From contig OZ240210.1 of assembly GCA_965197495.1 (NCBI GenBank), positions 7,254,001-7,318,000 on the forward strand: a stretch of DNA of 64,000 bases, read 5' to 3'. How positions within the stretch are numbered: the stretch's first letter is position 1; the number at the start of each line of letters is the position of its first letter. The position numbers and the translations under genes are program-made. This stretch comes from SMYC01 sp965197495. Lineage in GTDB: Bacteria; Acidobacteriota; Vicinamibacteria; Marinacidobacterales; SMYC01. Shown here in pieces: positions 36,656 to 45,014 of the stretch. Under the pieces are notes generated by a model. The model saw nothing but the letters and a program-made list of their open reading frames with translations. It searched no databases and was not told where the DNA came from.

Positions 36656-37913
36656 TTCCTCCGCTCCAGAAGTTTTCCGGTGCCGGGTTCGCTGATCACG
36701 TTCCTGTCTTCGTAGACGACTTCACCGCGCCGGATCGTGATCAGAGGCCATCCGGTTACCTCCCAGCCGGCATAGACCGAAAAGCTGGCGCCCGACAACA
36801 TGTCTTCGTCTCGGATCGTTCGCGTCTCGTTGGGATCCCAGAGCGCGAGGTCGGCATCGGAGCCGACGGCGAGTACACCTTTCCGCGGGTAGAGTCCGAA
36901 GAGCTTGGCGGGGTTCGACGCCGTGACCTGGACGAAGCGCTCGATGGTGATGCGCTTTTTGACGACCCCTTCCGAGTAGAGCATCGGCATGTACTCCTGA
37001 AGATTCGGCATGCCTCCCAGGAAATTGCCCTGCCCCACTTTTTGTGAGGGATCGAGCTTGTGCTCTTTGGTGTACGGCACATGGTCGGTGCCGACGACGT
37101 GGACGGTTCCAATGGCGATCCCTTCCCACAGAGCGTCTTGGTCCCGCTGAGGGCGGATGGGTGGAACCCCGAGATAGAGCGCTGCGTCCTCCTGCTGATA
37201 GACGTCGGCGGTGTAGTGCAGATACACCGGACGGGTCTCCACGAAGATGGGGACACCGCGGCTTCGCGCCTCGGTCGCGACATCCAGTGCGCGCTTTGCC
37301 GCCAGATGGACGATGTAGACGGGGGCCCTCGTGGCTTCGCTCATCGCGGCAGCACGCTGGGCGGCGACTTCTTCCGAGACGTCCGGTCGGCTTTCGATTA
37401 AGTTGTGGATCGATCCGCGGCCTTCGGAGATGAGCCGTTCGGCGCGCGTATTGTTGATGGGACCGTCCTCGGCGTGCACCATCGTGACGACGCCGGCATC
37501 GGACGCGTTAGCAAAACCCGTCATATAGCCGTAGGGATCGGTCGTGTACGCGCCGCGATGGAGCCGCACTTTAACGCTGGGTTGGCCGTAGTCGACGAGC
37601 GCCTGCATCCCCTCGGAGGTTTTGGCGGCGGGGTCGAGGACGATGGGGTGCAGGAAGACGTCGGCAATCGCCTGCGCGCGGACGAACTCGGCAGCGCGGT
37701 CCAGCGAAAGTGTCAGCGCTTCGCCGGGCTGGGCCGGTACCTGATTCGAGATCGTTGTGACGCCTCCGGCAAGCGCGGCCGCCGATCCGCTCTCGTAGTC
37801 GTCGTGGTAGTTCTCGTTGGAAGCCAGGTGGGTATGCGGGTCGATGCCGCCGGGAATCAGCAGAAGCCCGGTCGCATCGATCACGCGCGCTCCGGGTCCG
37901 GCGGAAAGATTGG
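36631..37913 (-). pseudogene. dihydropyrimidinase-like amidohydrolase, copy A lacking N-terminus
   Basis: Matches residues from about LSAGPGARVIDATGLLLIPG to the C-terminus of the intact copy B. Still present are IDPHTHL with the metal His pair, SVKVRLHRGAY at the carboxylated-Lys region and GTDHVPYTKE. Missing are the signal peptide and the first 55 residues. Differences from copy B include Arg for Gly in SEAT(R)APVY, Phe for Leu in AAE(F)VRAQ, and LASNENYH for LAPNNNYH. The frame continues upstream to 37941 only by chance. Confidence 0.9.
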
Positions 37914-37989
37914 CGGCGGGCCGCCTGTTGCCCCGGGGCAACAGCTCGTTTCACCGAACCCGTATCTCCTCCTTATGCTTACTTCTTAA

Positions 37990-38178
37990 CCCTAATCGCA
38001 AAATCTTCGAAGCACGAAAACGCGAAACAGCCGCACTGGGCGCAGGCGAGAAGCTCGTGCTGGGGCACCCGCTCGCCGCCACTATAGGTGATTCTGCACG
38101 GTGTATGCAGAACCTGGAAAAGGTGCTATTCACGGGGCCAAAGACCTCAGACACGGTGACGTTTATTTGCGATTAGGG
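37990..38178. mobile_element. 189-bp MITE with TTAA target duplication
   Basis: Terminal inverted repeats CCCTAATCGCAAA face each other at 37990 and 38178, and TTAA flanks both sides (37986-37989 and 38179-38182). The same terminus begins the IS1380-family element at 10842. Internal sequence has no long frame. Most of this MITE is repeated inside ISL3 copy 3 (56939-57099). I infer transposition in trans by the IS1380-type transposase. Confidence 0.85.
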
Positions 38179-38375
38179 TTAAGTATACCCAGTATAAGCT
38201 CACGCATCATCCAGAGCATTCCCATTGGACCTTCTTCTAATAGCTTTTCCGGGTCCTTGTCAAAATGTGCTTTACATCCTGATTTACAGAAGTAGTAGGT
38301 CTCTCCTTTATACACACTAGTCGCTGCCGCCTTCTCTTTGTCTACTTGCATTCCACACACAGGGTCTTTTGCCAT
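38163..38375 (-). CDS. YHS-domain protein
   Basis: A 70-residue YHS (PF04945) protein: MAKDPVCGMQVDKEKAAATS, then KGETYYFCKSGCKAHFDKDP. The Cys-x-Met and FCxxxC motifs are the metal-binding signature found in copper/mercury handling and P-type ATPase tails. AGGAGGT precedes ATG 38375; a second frame-linked ATG (MKKQTIEGGT) with its own AAGGAGG lies 36 bp upstream at 38411. Base composition is lower in GC than the neighbourhood, indicating acquisition. The last residues NPNRK and the stop are encoded by the terminus of the MITE, so the native C-terminus has been replaced. Confidence 0.85.
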   Translation of the reverse strand: MAKDPVCGMQVDKEKAAATSVYKGETYYFCKSGCKAHFDKDPEKLLEEGPMGMLWMMRELILGILNPNRK

Positions 38376-38474
38376 TATTGTACCTCCTTCTATGGTTTGC
38401 TTTTTCATTCGTAACACCTCCTTACTCATATGTGACGGGGCTACTCGCGCCAGTGCGGCGGGTATTCGTTGTTC

Positions 38475-39771
38475 GCGTTCAACGACTGCCAAGCCTTTGT
38501 AGGTCCTGACAGCTTCGTCTGCGGAGATGGCCTCTTCGGTGAGGCTTGTTCGGATGATATAGATGCTGTCGAGGGCCGCCTCACGCTCGATGTTTTCGTT
38601 GTCGCGCTCGAAGTCGAAGCCGTCGTCCGTAATGGTGTAGCGAAAGTGCTTGCCCATCTTGCTCCGAGCGAACACTCGACCCAATCGTATGCCGATGGTA
38701 TCTTTGCCTCGCAAAGGACGTTGGTCTCGCTTCGTCGCTTTGCTAATCACTTCTAGCTTTGACTCCGTCGACACAAGCATCTCTTCTCGCTTCCGCGCCC
38801 GCTCGGTAGCAAGAAGAGGGTTGCGGCAGGCGATGAGTCGCTCACCAGGGAAGCTAGGATGATGGATCTCCGCTAGGTCGAGTTCATCGAACAGAGAAGG
38901 CTGCAGCATTCCGTCTTTTGCAAGTCGCTGAATCTGAGGGGGCACGAAGTGAGCTGATCCACTCGAGACCTTCCTCCGGTCGAAGTTCCTCGCGAATCCG
39001 GGCTTCGGTGATCATCCCTCGGTCACCTACGAAGACGATACTGTCAAGCTCAAAACGTTCTCGGACTTTGCGAATTTGGCTCCCCAGTGTTGCGGGATCT
39101 CCGGTGTTGCCTTCGAACACCTCTACCCCGACCGGCCGACCATCACGCTCACACAGTAAGCCGAACACGACCTGCAACTTGTTTTTCTTGCCGTCTCTCG
39201 AGTAACCGAGCTTCGCCAGAGGGCACGACCGACCTTCTACCCAAGTCGACGTCAAGTCGTAGAGAACCAGGCTGCCCTGCTGCAGATGGCGTTTCGCCAG
39301 TTTCTTCTCTATGGCTGCTTGGCGGCTCAAAAGCCAATCCAGGGAATCATACAACTCATCCTCGTTGGTGTCTTCAACTCCAACACACTCACCCAATGAC
39401 GAAGTCAAGGTCTGTTTCGATAGACCACGGGCCGTGGCCAACTTGGAGCCCGGCTCTACGATTCGCGCCACAATCATCGCCACGACGAGGTCACGCTCTC
39501 GGCGCTGGCGGCTATGGATGATTCGCTCGAGGCCAACTTTGCGCAGCGTTCCCAGCACGGCCGCAACATGTCCGTGAGGCTTGCTTCTGGTGATCTCGAA
39601 CTGCTGAGCCTCACCCAAATCCACGTTGCCCTTCAGCAACTGGCGAAGAGCTTCAATTCGCGCGGGCTTCCACTTCGAGATGTTGGCGACGGTCCTCGTT
39701 TTGGGCGCACCGCTTTCGCGGATGAGAATCGCTGGGGGCGAGTTGCGGTTCGGCACCTTGGCGATGTACAT
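38475..39771 (-). pseudogene. IS1634-like transposase, frameshifted and 3'-truncated
   Basis: The N-terminal part from 39771 is MYIAKVPNRNSPPAILIRES, the common start of a second IS1634-type family. The catalytic segments LVLYDLTSTWVEGRSCPLAK and SIVFVGDRGMITEARI follow, then a frameshift near 38900-38940 and a continuation to SADEAVRTYKGLAVVER. Recognisable sequence ends about 38475; the Glu-containing C-terminal third is missing, and short foreign sequence leads into the YHS gene. It is not closely related to the 2,003-bp element. Confidence 0.8.
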
Positions 39772-39905
39772 GCGCCGACTATACAGGATTAAATCAGTAA
39801 AATAAACTATTCTGTCACTATTACATGCTTACACATTACATTTCGAACCGCCGCATCTGCTTTAAACGTACGGGTTTACATGCGTCTAGCCGGCGGAAGT
39901 TCCGG

Positions 39906-40331
39906 TTAACTCAGGTCAAGGTCACCCTGGCCAGACTCTAGTTTTTCTTGCTCCCGGATGTACTTGCTTATTCGCTCCTCGTCCAGGCCAACCGTACTCA
40001 CACAGTACCCCTTCGCCCAAAAGTGCAATCCCGTCATCCGACGTTCTTTCAGCAATTCTCGGTGGATGCGTACCGCACTCTTCCCTTTCAGGAAACCGAT
40101 CGTGTGAGATACGCTGTACTTCGGCGGGATGCTCATACACAGGTGGATGTGGTCCGCCTGCGCGTTTCCTTCGATAAGTTCTACTCCTCTCTGCTCACAC
40201 AGCTCTCGAAGAATTCGCCCCACATGGTGGCGAAGCTTGCCATATAACACCTTTCTCCGATACTTCGGGATGATCACTACGTGGTACTTGCATTCCCATC
40301 GCACATGCGACAGGCTCTTCTGTTCGTGCAT
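39906..40331 (-). CDS. tnpA: IS200/IS605-family TnpA transposase
   Basis: HUH single-strand transposase of 141 residues: SHVRWECKYHVVIIPKYRRK, the metal-binding ADHIHLCMSIPPKYSVS with the His-x-His pair, and HFWAKGYCVSTVGLDEERIS near the catalytic Tyr. I chose ATG 40331 since earlier codons read through unrelated sequence. The frame is intact. The 3' side holds GCCGGCGGAAGTTCCGG (39888-39905), a possible right-end hairpin. No tnpB is present. It lies against a PBP1C remnant at its 5' side. Confidence 0.88.
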   Translation of the reverse strand: MHEQKSLSHVRWECKYHVVIIPKYRRKVLYGKLRHHVGRILRELCEQRGVELIEGNAQADHIHLCMSIPPKYSVSHTIGFLKGKSAVRIHRELLKERRMTGLHFWAKGYCVSTVGLDEERISKYIREQEKLESGQGDLDLS

Positions 40332-40359
40332 GCACGATCGCCTACGTTCGTGCGCCCAG

Positions 40360-40562
40360 CTAGTGCAGCCGGACTTTTGCGATTCGAGAGACGATGTCCG
40401 TGTGCGGGAGTCGGACTTGGAAGCTGTGCTCGCCGGGTTGGGGAGGCCATCGGGCAACCTAGGGGTAGTGGACCACCTCGAAGGGTTCTCCGTCGACGTA
40501 CCACACGACTTGCTCCGATGGCGGGTCGACGACGACGAAGGGCGAGGGTGGGCATGGCGCCG
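40360..40562 (-). pseudogene. C-terminal remnant of penicillin-binding protein 1C
   Basis: A minus-strand frame reads PPSPFVVDPPSEQVVWYVDG, then a TAG at 40459-40461, then VARWPPQPGEHSFQVRLPHT and DIVSRIAKVRLH to a stop at 40360-40362. This is the BiPBP_C domain that ends PbpC-type glycosyltransferase/transpeptidases. The in-frame stop (position plausible for a Gln) and the absence of all upstream domains show a pseudogene. IS200/IS605 sequence begins directly beside it. Confidence 0.65.
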
Positions 40563-40603
40563 GGGGTTACTCTTTTCGGCGTCTGCACTTCCACGCCACG
40601 TGA

Positions 40604-40636
40604 ATTCTCTCGGTCAGAGGCGGGGCGATGGTTAGA
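40604..40636 (-). repeat. 33-bp repeat, inverted partner of 44246-44278
   Basis: Reads TCTAACCATCGCCCCGCCTC plus GAGAGAAT on the minus strand and matches 44246-44278 on the plus strand with 2 mismatches in 33. The two copies bracket the hydrolase and amidohydrolase cluster in inverted orientation, about 3.6 kb apart. Confidence 0.7.
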
Positions 40637-40771
40637 TTAGAATTGCCTATCAGTCGATCTCGATCCATGAAAGAAGCCTTCGAGCCTGGATTGGATATCC
40701 TGCGCGGGTAGCGAGGCGGCCGGCGCTCAGGCGACGGCACTGAGCACGGCAAAACGCATGCGTGAAATTCC

Positions 40772-42600
40772 TCAATCGGGTCGTCGAGCGGGTTCGTTCG
40801 AAAGCCAGTTGGTCACGACCTGAACCCAACGGTCTCTCTGGTCCGCCATCAAATGATGGCCCGACCAGGGAAACAGATGCATCTCTGCGCCCGGGACCCG
40901 GAAGAAGTGCGACAGGCCCCACTCGATTTTGGAGCCCGGCTCGCTCCACAACAGCAGGACCGGCATCTCGAGCTCCGCGGCCCACTCGGTGATGTGCCTT
41001 CCCTGGTAGCTCAGGTTCGTGTTGAGAGCTTCCACGGTGCTCGAGACCGCAAGTCCTCTCTCGTGAGCATAGGCGTGATTTCTTTCATAGAGGTCGTGGA
41101 CGAGCCGGACGCGCTCCTCGGTCACGAGCTCTTCGTGCTGGTAGAACGCCTCGAGCGACGCCCGGGTCTCCTCGATGGTCCGCTCGGGATACTGGTGACC
41201 GCCGGGCGCGTAGATATACGGGGCGCCTTCGGGTAGCGAAGGGATCCGAAACGCCCCGTTCAAACTGTTCGTGATGACGAGCCTTCGAACGAGGTCGGGT
41301 CGCTTCAAGGCGACGTATTGAACCAGAAATCCACCGTGCGAATTCCCGTTGAGAAAGACAGGCCCCACGTCGAGCGCCTCGATGAAGCGCGTGAGGTGAT
41401 CGCCCTGTGCCTCGCCCGAGTAGTGTTCGGCTCCTCCGGGCGCGGTGTAGCCGAAGCCGACAACGTCGGGAGCGATGACATGGAAGTGCTCACTGAGTGG
41501 GACGATGACGTCGTAGTAGTTGGCCTGGCCGGATGACGTTGCGCCACCTCCGTGAACGAGAACGAAGGGAGCGCCCTGCCCCGCCTCGACGTAGTGCGTC
41601 CGGACTCCGTCGACATCGATGAAGCGGCGGCGACCGCCCGTCTCCCTGGGCTCGGGCTCGCTTGCACCCGGGCGCCGCGCGGGCTCGTTCGTTAGCCAAT
41701 CGGTGACCACCTGCGCCCAGCGCTCGCTCTGGTCGGTGAACAAATGATGGCCGGACCAAGGAAGAAGATGCATCTCGGCTCCGGGGACGGCAAGAAAATG
41801 CGAAAGCCCCCATTCGATCTTCGAGCCGGGCTCGCTCCACATGAGGAGGACCGGCATCTGGAGCTCCTTCGCGCGCTCCGAGTTCCTTCGTAGCTCAAAT
41901 TTCGATTCAGTGCGTCCACCGAAGACGATACGGCGGTGCCGCGCGCGTGAGCGTATTCCCAGTTCCGCTGGTAGTTGTCGACCACGAGCTCGACTCTCGT
42001 CTCGGTCACGAGCTCGCGATGCTGGTAGTAGCTCTCCAGCATGGCGCGGACCTCGTCCTTCGTCATCGCCTGGTACTGGTGCCCACCTGGCGCGTAGATA
42101 TAGCTTCTGCCTTCGGGAAGCGAAGGGATCGGAACCGTCCCGTTCAGGGAGTTTGTGATGACGAGTCGGCGCACGAGGTCCGGGCGTTTGTGCGCGATGT
42201 ATTGAGCGAGGAATCCTCCATATGAGTTACCTGTGAGAAACACCGGGCCGACGTCGAGCGCTTCGATGAAGCCGATCAGGAAATCTCCCTGGGCTTTGCC
42301 CGAATAGTCTCGAGCTCCACGCGGCGCCGTCCGGCCGAAGCCAATCACGTCGGGGGCGATGACGCGAAAGTGCTCGCTCAGCGGCGACATCACCTCCGCA
42401 TAGTTGGCTTCGCCCGAGGACCACGCGAGTCCGCCGTGGATCAGGACGAACGGCTCGCCCTCGCCGGCTTCGATGTAGCGCGCCTCGACGCCGTCCACGT
42501 CGATGGACGCATGTCGGTAGGAAGACTCCACGGGAGCGGCAAAGAACAGTGCCGCACTCGCCAGAACGAGGGCGGCTACGGAAGGGTTGGATTGTTCCAT
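40772..42600 (-). pseudogene. secreted protein with two tandem alpha/beta-hydrolase domains, frameshifted
   Basis: From ATG 42600 the product has a signal peptide (MEQSNPSVAALVLASAALFF), a first alpha/beta hydrolase with oxyanion LIHGG and nucleophile elbow GNSYGG, and after a frameshift near 41888 the end of that domain (MPVLLMWSEPGSKIEWGLSH, LPWSGHHLF with the catalytic His). A short linker ARRPGASEPEPRETGGRRR leads to a second, homologous domain with VDGVRTHYVEAGQG, LVHGG, elbow GNSHGG and LFPWSGHHLMAD. Repaired length is about 610 residues. The two domains are clearly an internal duplication. The gene start overlaps the 3' end of the upstream amidohydrolase by 25 bp. Substrates are unknown; meta-cleavage hydrolases have a similar plan. 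Confidence 0.75.
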
Positions 42601-43858
42601 TTCCTCCGCTCCAGAAGTTTTCCGGTGCCGGGTTCGCTGATCACGTTCCTGTCTTCGTAGACGACTTCACCGCGCCGGATCGTGATCAGAGGCCATCCGG
42701 TTACCTCCCAGCCGGCATAGACCGAAAAGCTGGCGCCCGACAACATGTCTTCGTCTCGGATCGTTCGCGTCTCGTTGGGATCCCAGAGCGCGAGGTCGGC
42801 ATCGGAGCCGACGGCGAGTACACCTTTCCGCGGGTAGAGTCCGAAGAGCTTGGCGGGGTTCGACGCCGTGACCTGGACGAAGCGCTCGATGGTGATGCGC
42901 TTTTTGACGACCCCTTCCGAGTAGAGCATCGGCATGTACTCCTGAAGATTCGGCATGCCTCCCAGGAAATTGCCCTGCCCCACTTTTTGTGAGGGATCGA
43001 GCTTGTGCTCTTTGGTGTACGGCACATGGTCGGTGCCGACGACGTGGACGGTTCCAATGGCGATCCCTTCCCACAGAGCGTCTTGGTCCCGCTGAGGGCG
43101 GATGGGTGGAACCCCGAGATAGAGCGCTGCGTCCTCCTGCTGATAGACGTCGGCGGTGTAGTGCAGATACACCGGACGGGTCTCCACGAAGATGGGGACA
43201 CCGCGGCTTCGCGCCTCGGTCGCGACATCCAGTGCGCGCTTTGCCGCCAGATGGACGATGTAGACGGGGGCCCCCGTGGCTTCGCTCATCGCGGCAGCAC
43301 GCTGGGCGGCGACTTCTTCCGAGACGTCCGGTCGGCTTTCGATCAAGTTGTGGATCGATCCGCGGCCTTCGGAGATGAGCCGTTCGGCGCGCGTATTGTT
43401 GATGGGACCGTCCTCGGCGTGCACCATCGTGACGACGCCGGCATCGGACGCGTTAGCGAAACCCGTCATATAGCCGTAGGGATCGGTCGTGTACGCGCCG
43501 CGATGGAGCCGCACTTTAACGCTGGGTTGGCCGTAGTCGACGAGCGCCTGCATCCCCTCGGGGGTTTCGGCAGCGGGGTCGAGGACGATGGGGTGCAGGA
43601 AGACGTCGGCAATCGCCTGCGCGCGGACGAGCTCGGCGGCGCGGTCCAGCGAAAGTGTCAGCGCTTCGCCGGGCTGGGCCGGTACCTGATTCGAGATCGT
43701 CGTGACGCCTCCGGCAAGCGCGGCGGCCGATCCGCTCTCGTAGTCGTCGTGGTAGTTGTTGTTGGGAGCCAGGTGGGTATGCGGGTCGATGCCGCCGGGA
43801 ATCAGCAGAAGCCCGGTCGCGTCGATCACGCGCGCTCCGGGTCCAGCGGAAAGATTGG
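42419..43858. repeat. 1,440-bp duplication, copy B (in intact context)
   Basis: Source-like copy of the segment also found at 36474-37913 (offset 5,945 bp, no indels). In this copy both genes continue beyond the edges, so it is the likely original. No target duplication or inverted repeat marks the edges. Confidence 0.95.
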
Positions 43859-44024
43859 GGCCGATCTCAGCGATGGTCTCGTTCTCGATCCGCAAGTCGG
43901 CCCGGGCCGTTCCGTCGGCGTTCACGATGACACCGTTGCGGATGAGTAGCTCCCTCGTCGGTTGCGAGACAACGGGGGTCGGCGCTGCGATCCCAATGAC
44001 GGAAACGAAAAGCACAAAGCGCAT
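42576..44024 (-). CDS. secreted dihydropyrimidinase/allantoinase-like amidohydrolase
   Basis: 482-residue zinc amidohydrolase of the cyclic-amidohydrolase group. A signal peptide (MRFVLFVSVIGIAAPTPVVS) follows an ideal GGAGGTG site before ATG 44024. Seen are LLIRNGVIVNADGTARADLR, PGGIDPHTHLAP with the metal His pair, a Lys in SVKVRLHRGAY, HAEDG, YIVHLAAKRAL and the metal Asp region VVGTDHVPYTKEHK. Most family members are cytosolic tetramers acting on hydantoins or dihydropyrimidines; export is unusual. It overlaps the downstream two-domain hydrolase start by 25 bp, so the two are probably one operon. Confidence 0.85.
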   Translation of the reverse strand: MRFVLFVSVIGIAAPTPVVSQPTRELLIRNGVIVNADGTARADLRIENETIAEIGPNLSAGPGARVIDATGLLLIPGGIDPHTHLAPNNNYHDDYESGSAAALAGGVTTISNQVPAQPGEALTLSLDRAAELVRAQAIADVFLHPIVLDPAAETPEGMQALVDYGQPSVKVRLHRGAYTTDPYGYMTGFANASDAGVVTMVHAEDGPINNTRAERLISEGRGSIHNLIESRPDVSEEVAAQRAAAMSEATGAPVYIVHLAAKRALDVATEARSRGVPIFVETRPVYLHYTADVYQQEDAALYLGVPPIRPQRDQDALWEGIAIGTVHVVGTDHVPYTKEHKLDPSQKVGQGNFLGGMPNLQEYMPMLYSEGVVKKRITIERFVQVTASNPAKLFGLYPRKGVLAVGSDADLALWDPNETRTIRDEDMLSGASFSVYAGWEVTGWPLITIRRGEVVYEDRNVISEPGTGKLLERRKWNNPTLP

Positions 44025-44082
44025 AGGCGACACCTCCGGCCCATCATACAGGAGCCCCGGGTGGATCGGTACCCCGCGGCAG

Positions 44083-44243
44083 CTAGCGGTTGGGTCGCGG
44101 CATGTGCGCGTCGACCGAGGTTATGTAGTCTCGCAGGAGCTGTCTCAGCTCCGACGCCTTGTCCGGCATCGCTTTCGATAGATCCCGGAATTCGCCGATA
44201 TCGTCGGCGAGGTGGTAGAGCTCGATTTTTTCACTGATGGGAG
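44083..44243 (-). pseudogene. C-terminal fragment of an arylsulfatase
   Basis: The frame reads ISEKIELYHLADDIGEFRDL, then PDKASELRQLLRDYITSVD and AHMPRPN. This is the standard ending of sulfatases (ELYNL...DIGE...DLA, then MPxPN). The catalytic formylglycine domain is absent and the frame upstream passes into the 33-bp repeat at 44246. It sits about 60 bp beyond the amidohydrolase start on the same strand. Confidence 0.75.
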
Positions 44244-44245
44244 AT

Positions 44246-44278
44246 TCTAACCATCGCCCCGCCTCCGATCGAGAGAAT
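44246..44278 (+). repeat. 33-bp repeat, inverted partner of 40604-40636
   Basis: Plus-strand copy of the 33-bp sequence. It marks the boundary between the sulfatase remnant and the LigA-like remnant, so it may be the scar or end of a lost mobile element. Confidence 0.7.
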
Positions 44279-44279
44279 G

Positions 44280-44578
44280 CGCGTCTCGTGAAAGCGCGAA
44301 ATTCGAAAGGAGTCGTGTTCCTGTGTCGAAGCTTGGGCGAAGCGACGAGGCTGCGTATCAAGAATGTTGGAAGTCATTCCACTTTCACCGTAGGTGAGGC
44401 GCAGGATATGTGGGATGAGGTATTGGTGGACGCCGAGGTCCATCAGTACTCGCGGGTTGGGGTCCCCCATGAGCGCGTCTATTTCGGTTGGGCTGAGGCC
44501 AAATTCCTTGCACACTGCCTCCCGGTCGGTTTTCCAGCGTTGGCGCAGCTCAGAATCCTTTCTCAAGTGAACAACCAC
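44280..44578 (-). pseudogene. LigA-like (extradiol dioxygenase small subunit) fragment
   Basis: The frame from a GTG at 44578 reads HLRKDSELRQRWKTDREAVC, EFGLSPTEIDALMGDPN and LMDLGVHQYLIPHILRLTYG. The helix pattern resembles the LigA domain (PF07746) of ring-opening dioxygenases and related small proteins. The GTG lies in the IS605 end hairpin, so the natural N-terminus may be lost, and the sequence after about SNILDTQ is not recognisable. Assignment is by pattern only. Confidence 0.45.
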
Positions 44579-44772
44579 CGCCTATAAGGCGGTGGCTTCA
44601 AGGGTTGTCAATTGGAAATTGACTGTCGTCGTGAACGGACTCACCCTCCTGGGAGTCTATGTACTCCTTTACCATCTCGTCCGTTATGGATCCTGAACTC
44701 ACCGCCAGATATCCTCGGGCCCAGAAGTGCCGCCCCCAAAACTTCTTCCTCAGGTGAGCAAACTCCTGAAGG
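44571..44772 (-). mobile_element. IS200/IS605 remnant: TnpA C-terminus and right-end hairpin
   Basis: The minus-strand frame has LQEFAHLRKKFWGRHFWARG, YLAVSSGSITDEMVKEYIDS and QEGE, the end of a second IS200-type TnpA distinct from that at 39.9 kb. Beyond its stop is the hairpin CCACCGCC-TTAT-AGGCGGTGG (about 44575-44595), typical of an IS605 right end. The front of the transposase is missing at the junction with the antitoxin gene near 44772. Confidence 0.8.
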
Positions 44773-44775
44773 CGC

Positions 44776-45014
44776 CAGGCAGAGTCGTTTTCATCGAGCA
44801 CCGAGACAGGGAGGAGCGGCTAGCTCTCGTCACTGAGGGGCGATTGCGCTATTTGGAAGCGCTCGTGGCGGCCGCCGAGCAGCGGGCCGACAGCGCGTTC
44901 ACGCTAGCGGGCAGCATGAGCAGTGCGCTAACGGACGACGAACTGGAGCAAGCGCTCGTAGGCGTCAAGCAAGACCAGACTACGCGTTCATCCTCCAAAG
45001 CCGATGAGTTCTAG
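44776..45014 (+). pseudogene. Phd-like antitoxin, 5' end lost
   Basis: The frame reads GRVVFIEHRDREERLALVTE, GRLRYLEALVAAAEQRADSA and ends KADEF. The RVVF(I)E...ERLALVTEGRLRYLEAL pattern resembles Phd/YefM-type antitoxins. Sequence upstream of 44776 belongs to the IS605 remnant, so the DNA-binding N-terminus and promoter were removed. It overlaps the toxin start (45004) by 11 bp. Confidence 0.55.

Larger units (their letters stand above)
36474..37913. repeat. 1,440-bp duplication, copy A (truncated genes)
   Basis: The segment is nearly identical to 42419-43858, at a constant offset of 5,945 bp without any indel; a few substitutions are scattered. It contains the start of the alpha/beta hydrolase gene and most of the dihydropyrimidinase-like gene. 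Both edges cut genes. The right edge is followed by a 20-bp perfect palindrome CTGTTGCCCCGGGGCAACAG (37926-37945), whose relation to the event is unknown. Confidence 0.95.

Noticed and set aside
37926..37945. 20-bp perfect palindrome CTGTTGCCCCGGGGCAACAG as an operator
   Set aside because: It lies in debris between a duplication edge and a MITE, without a gene in regulatory position; no matching copy was seen elsewhere.
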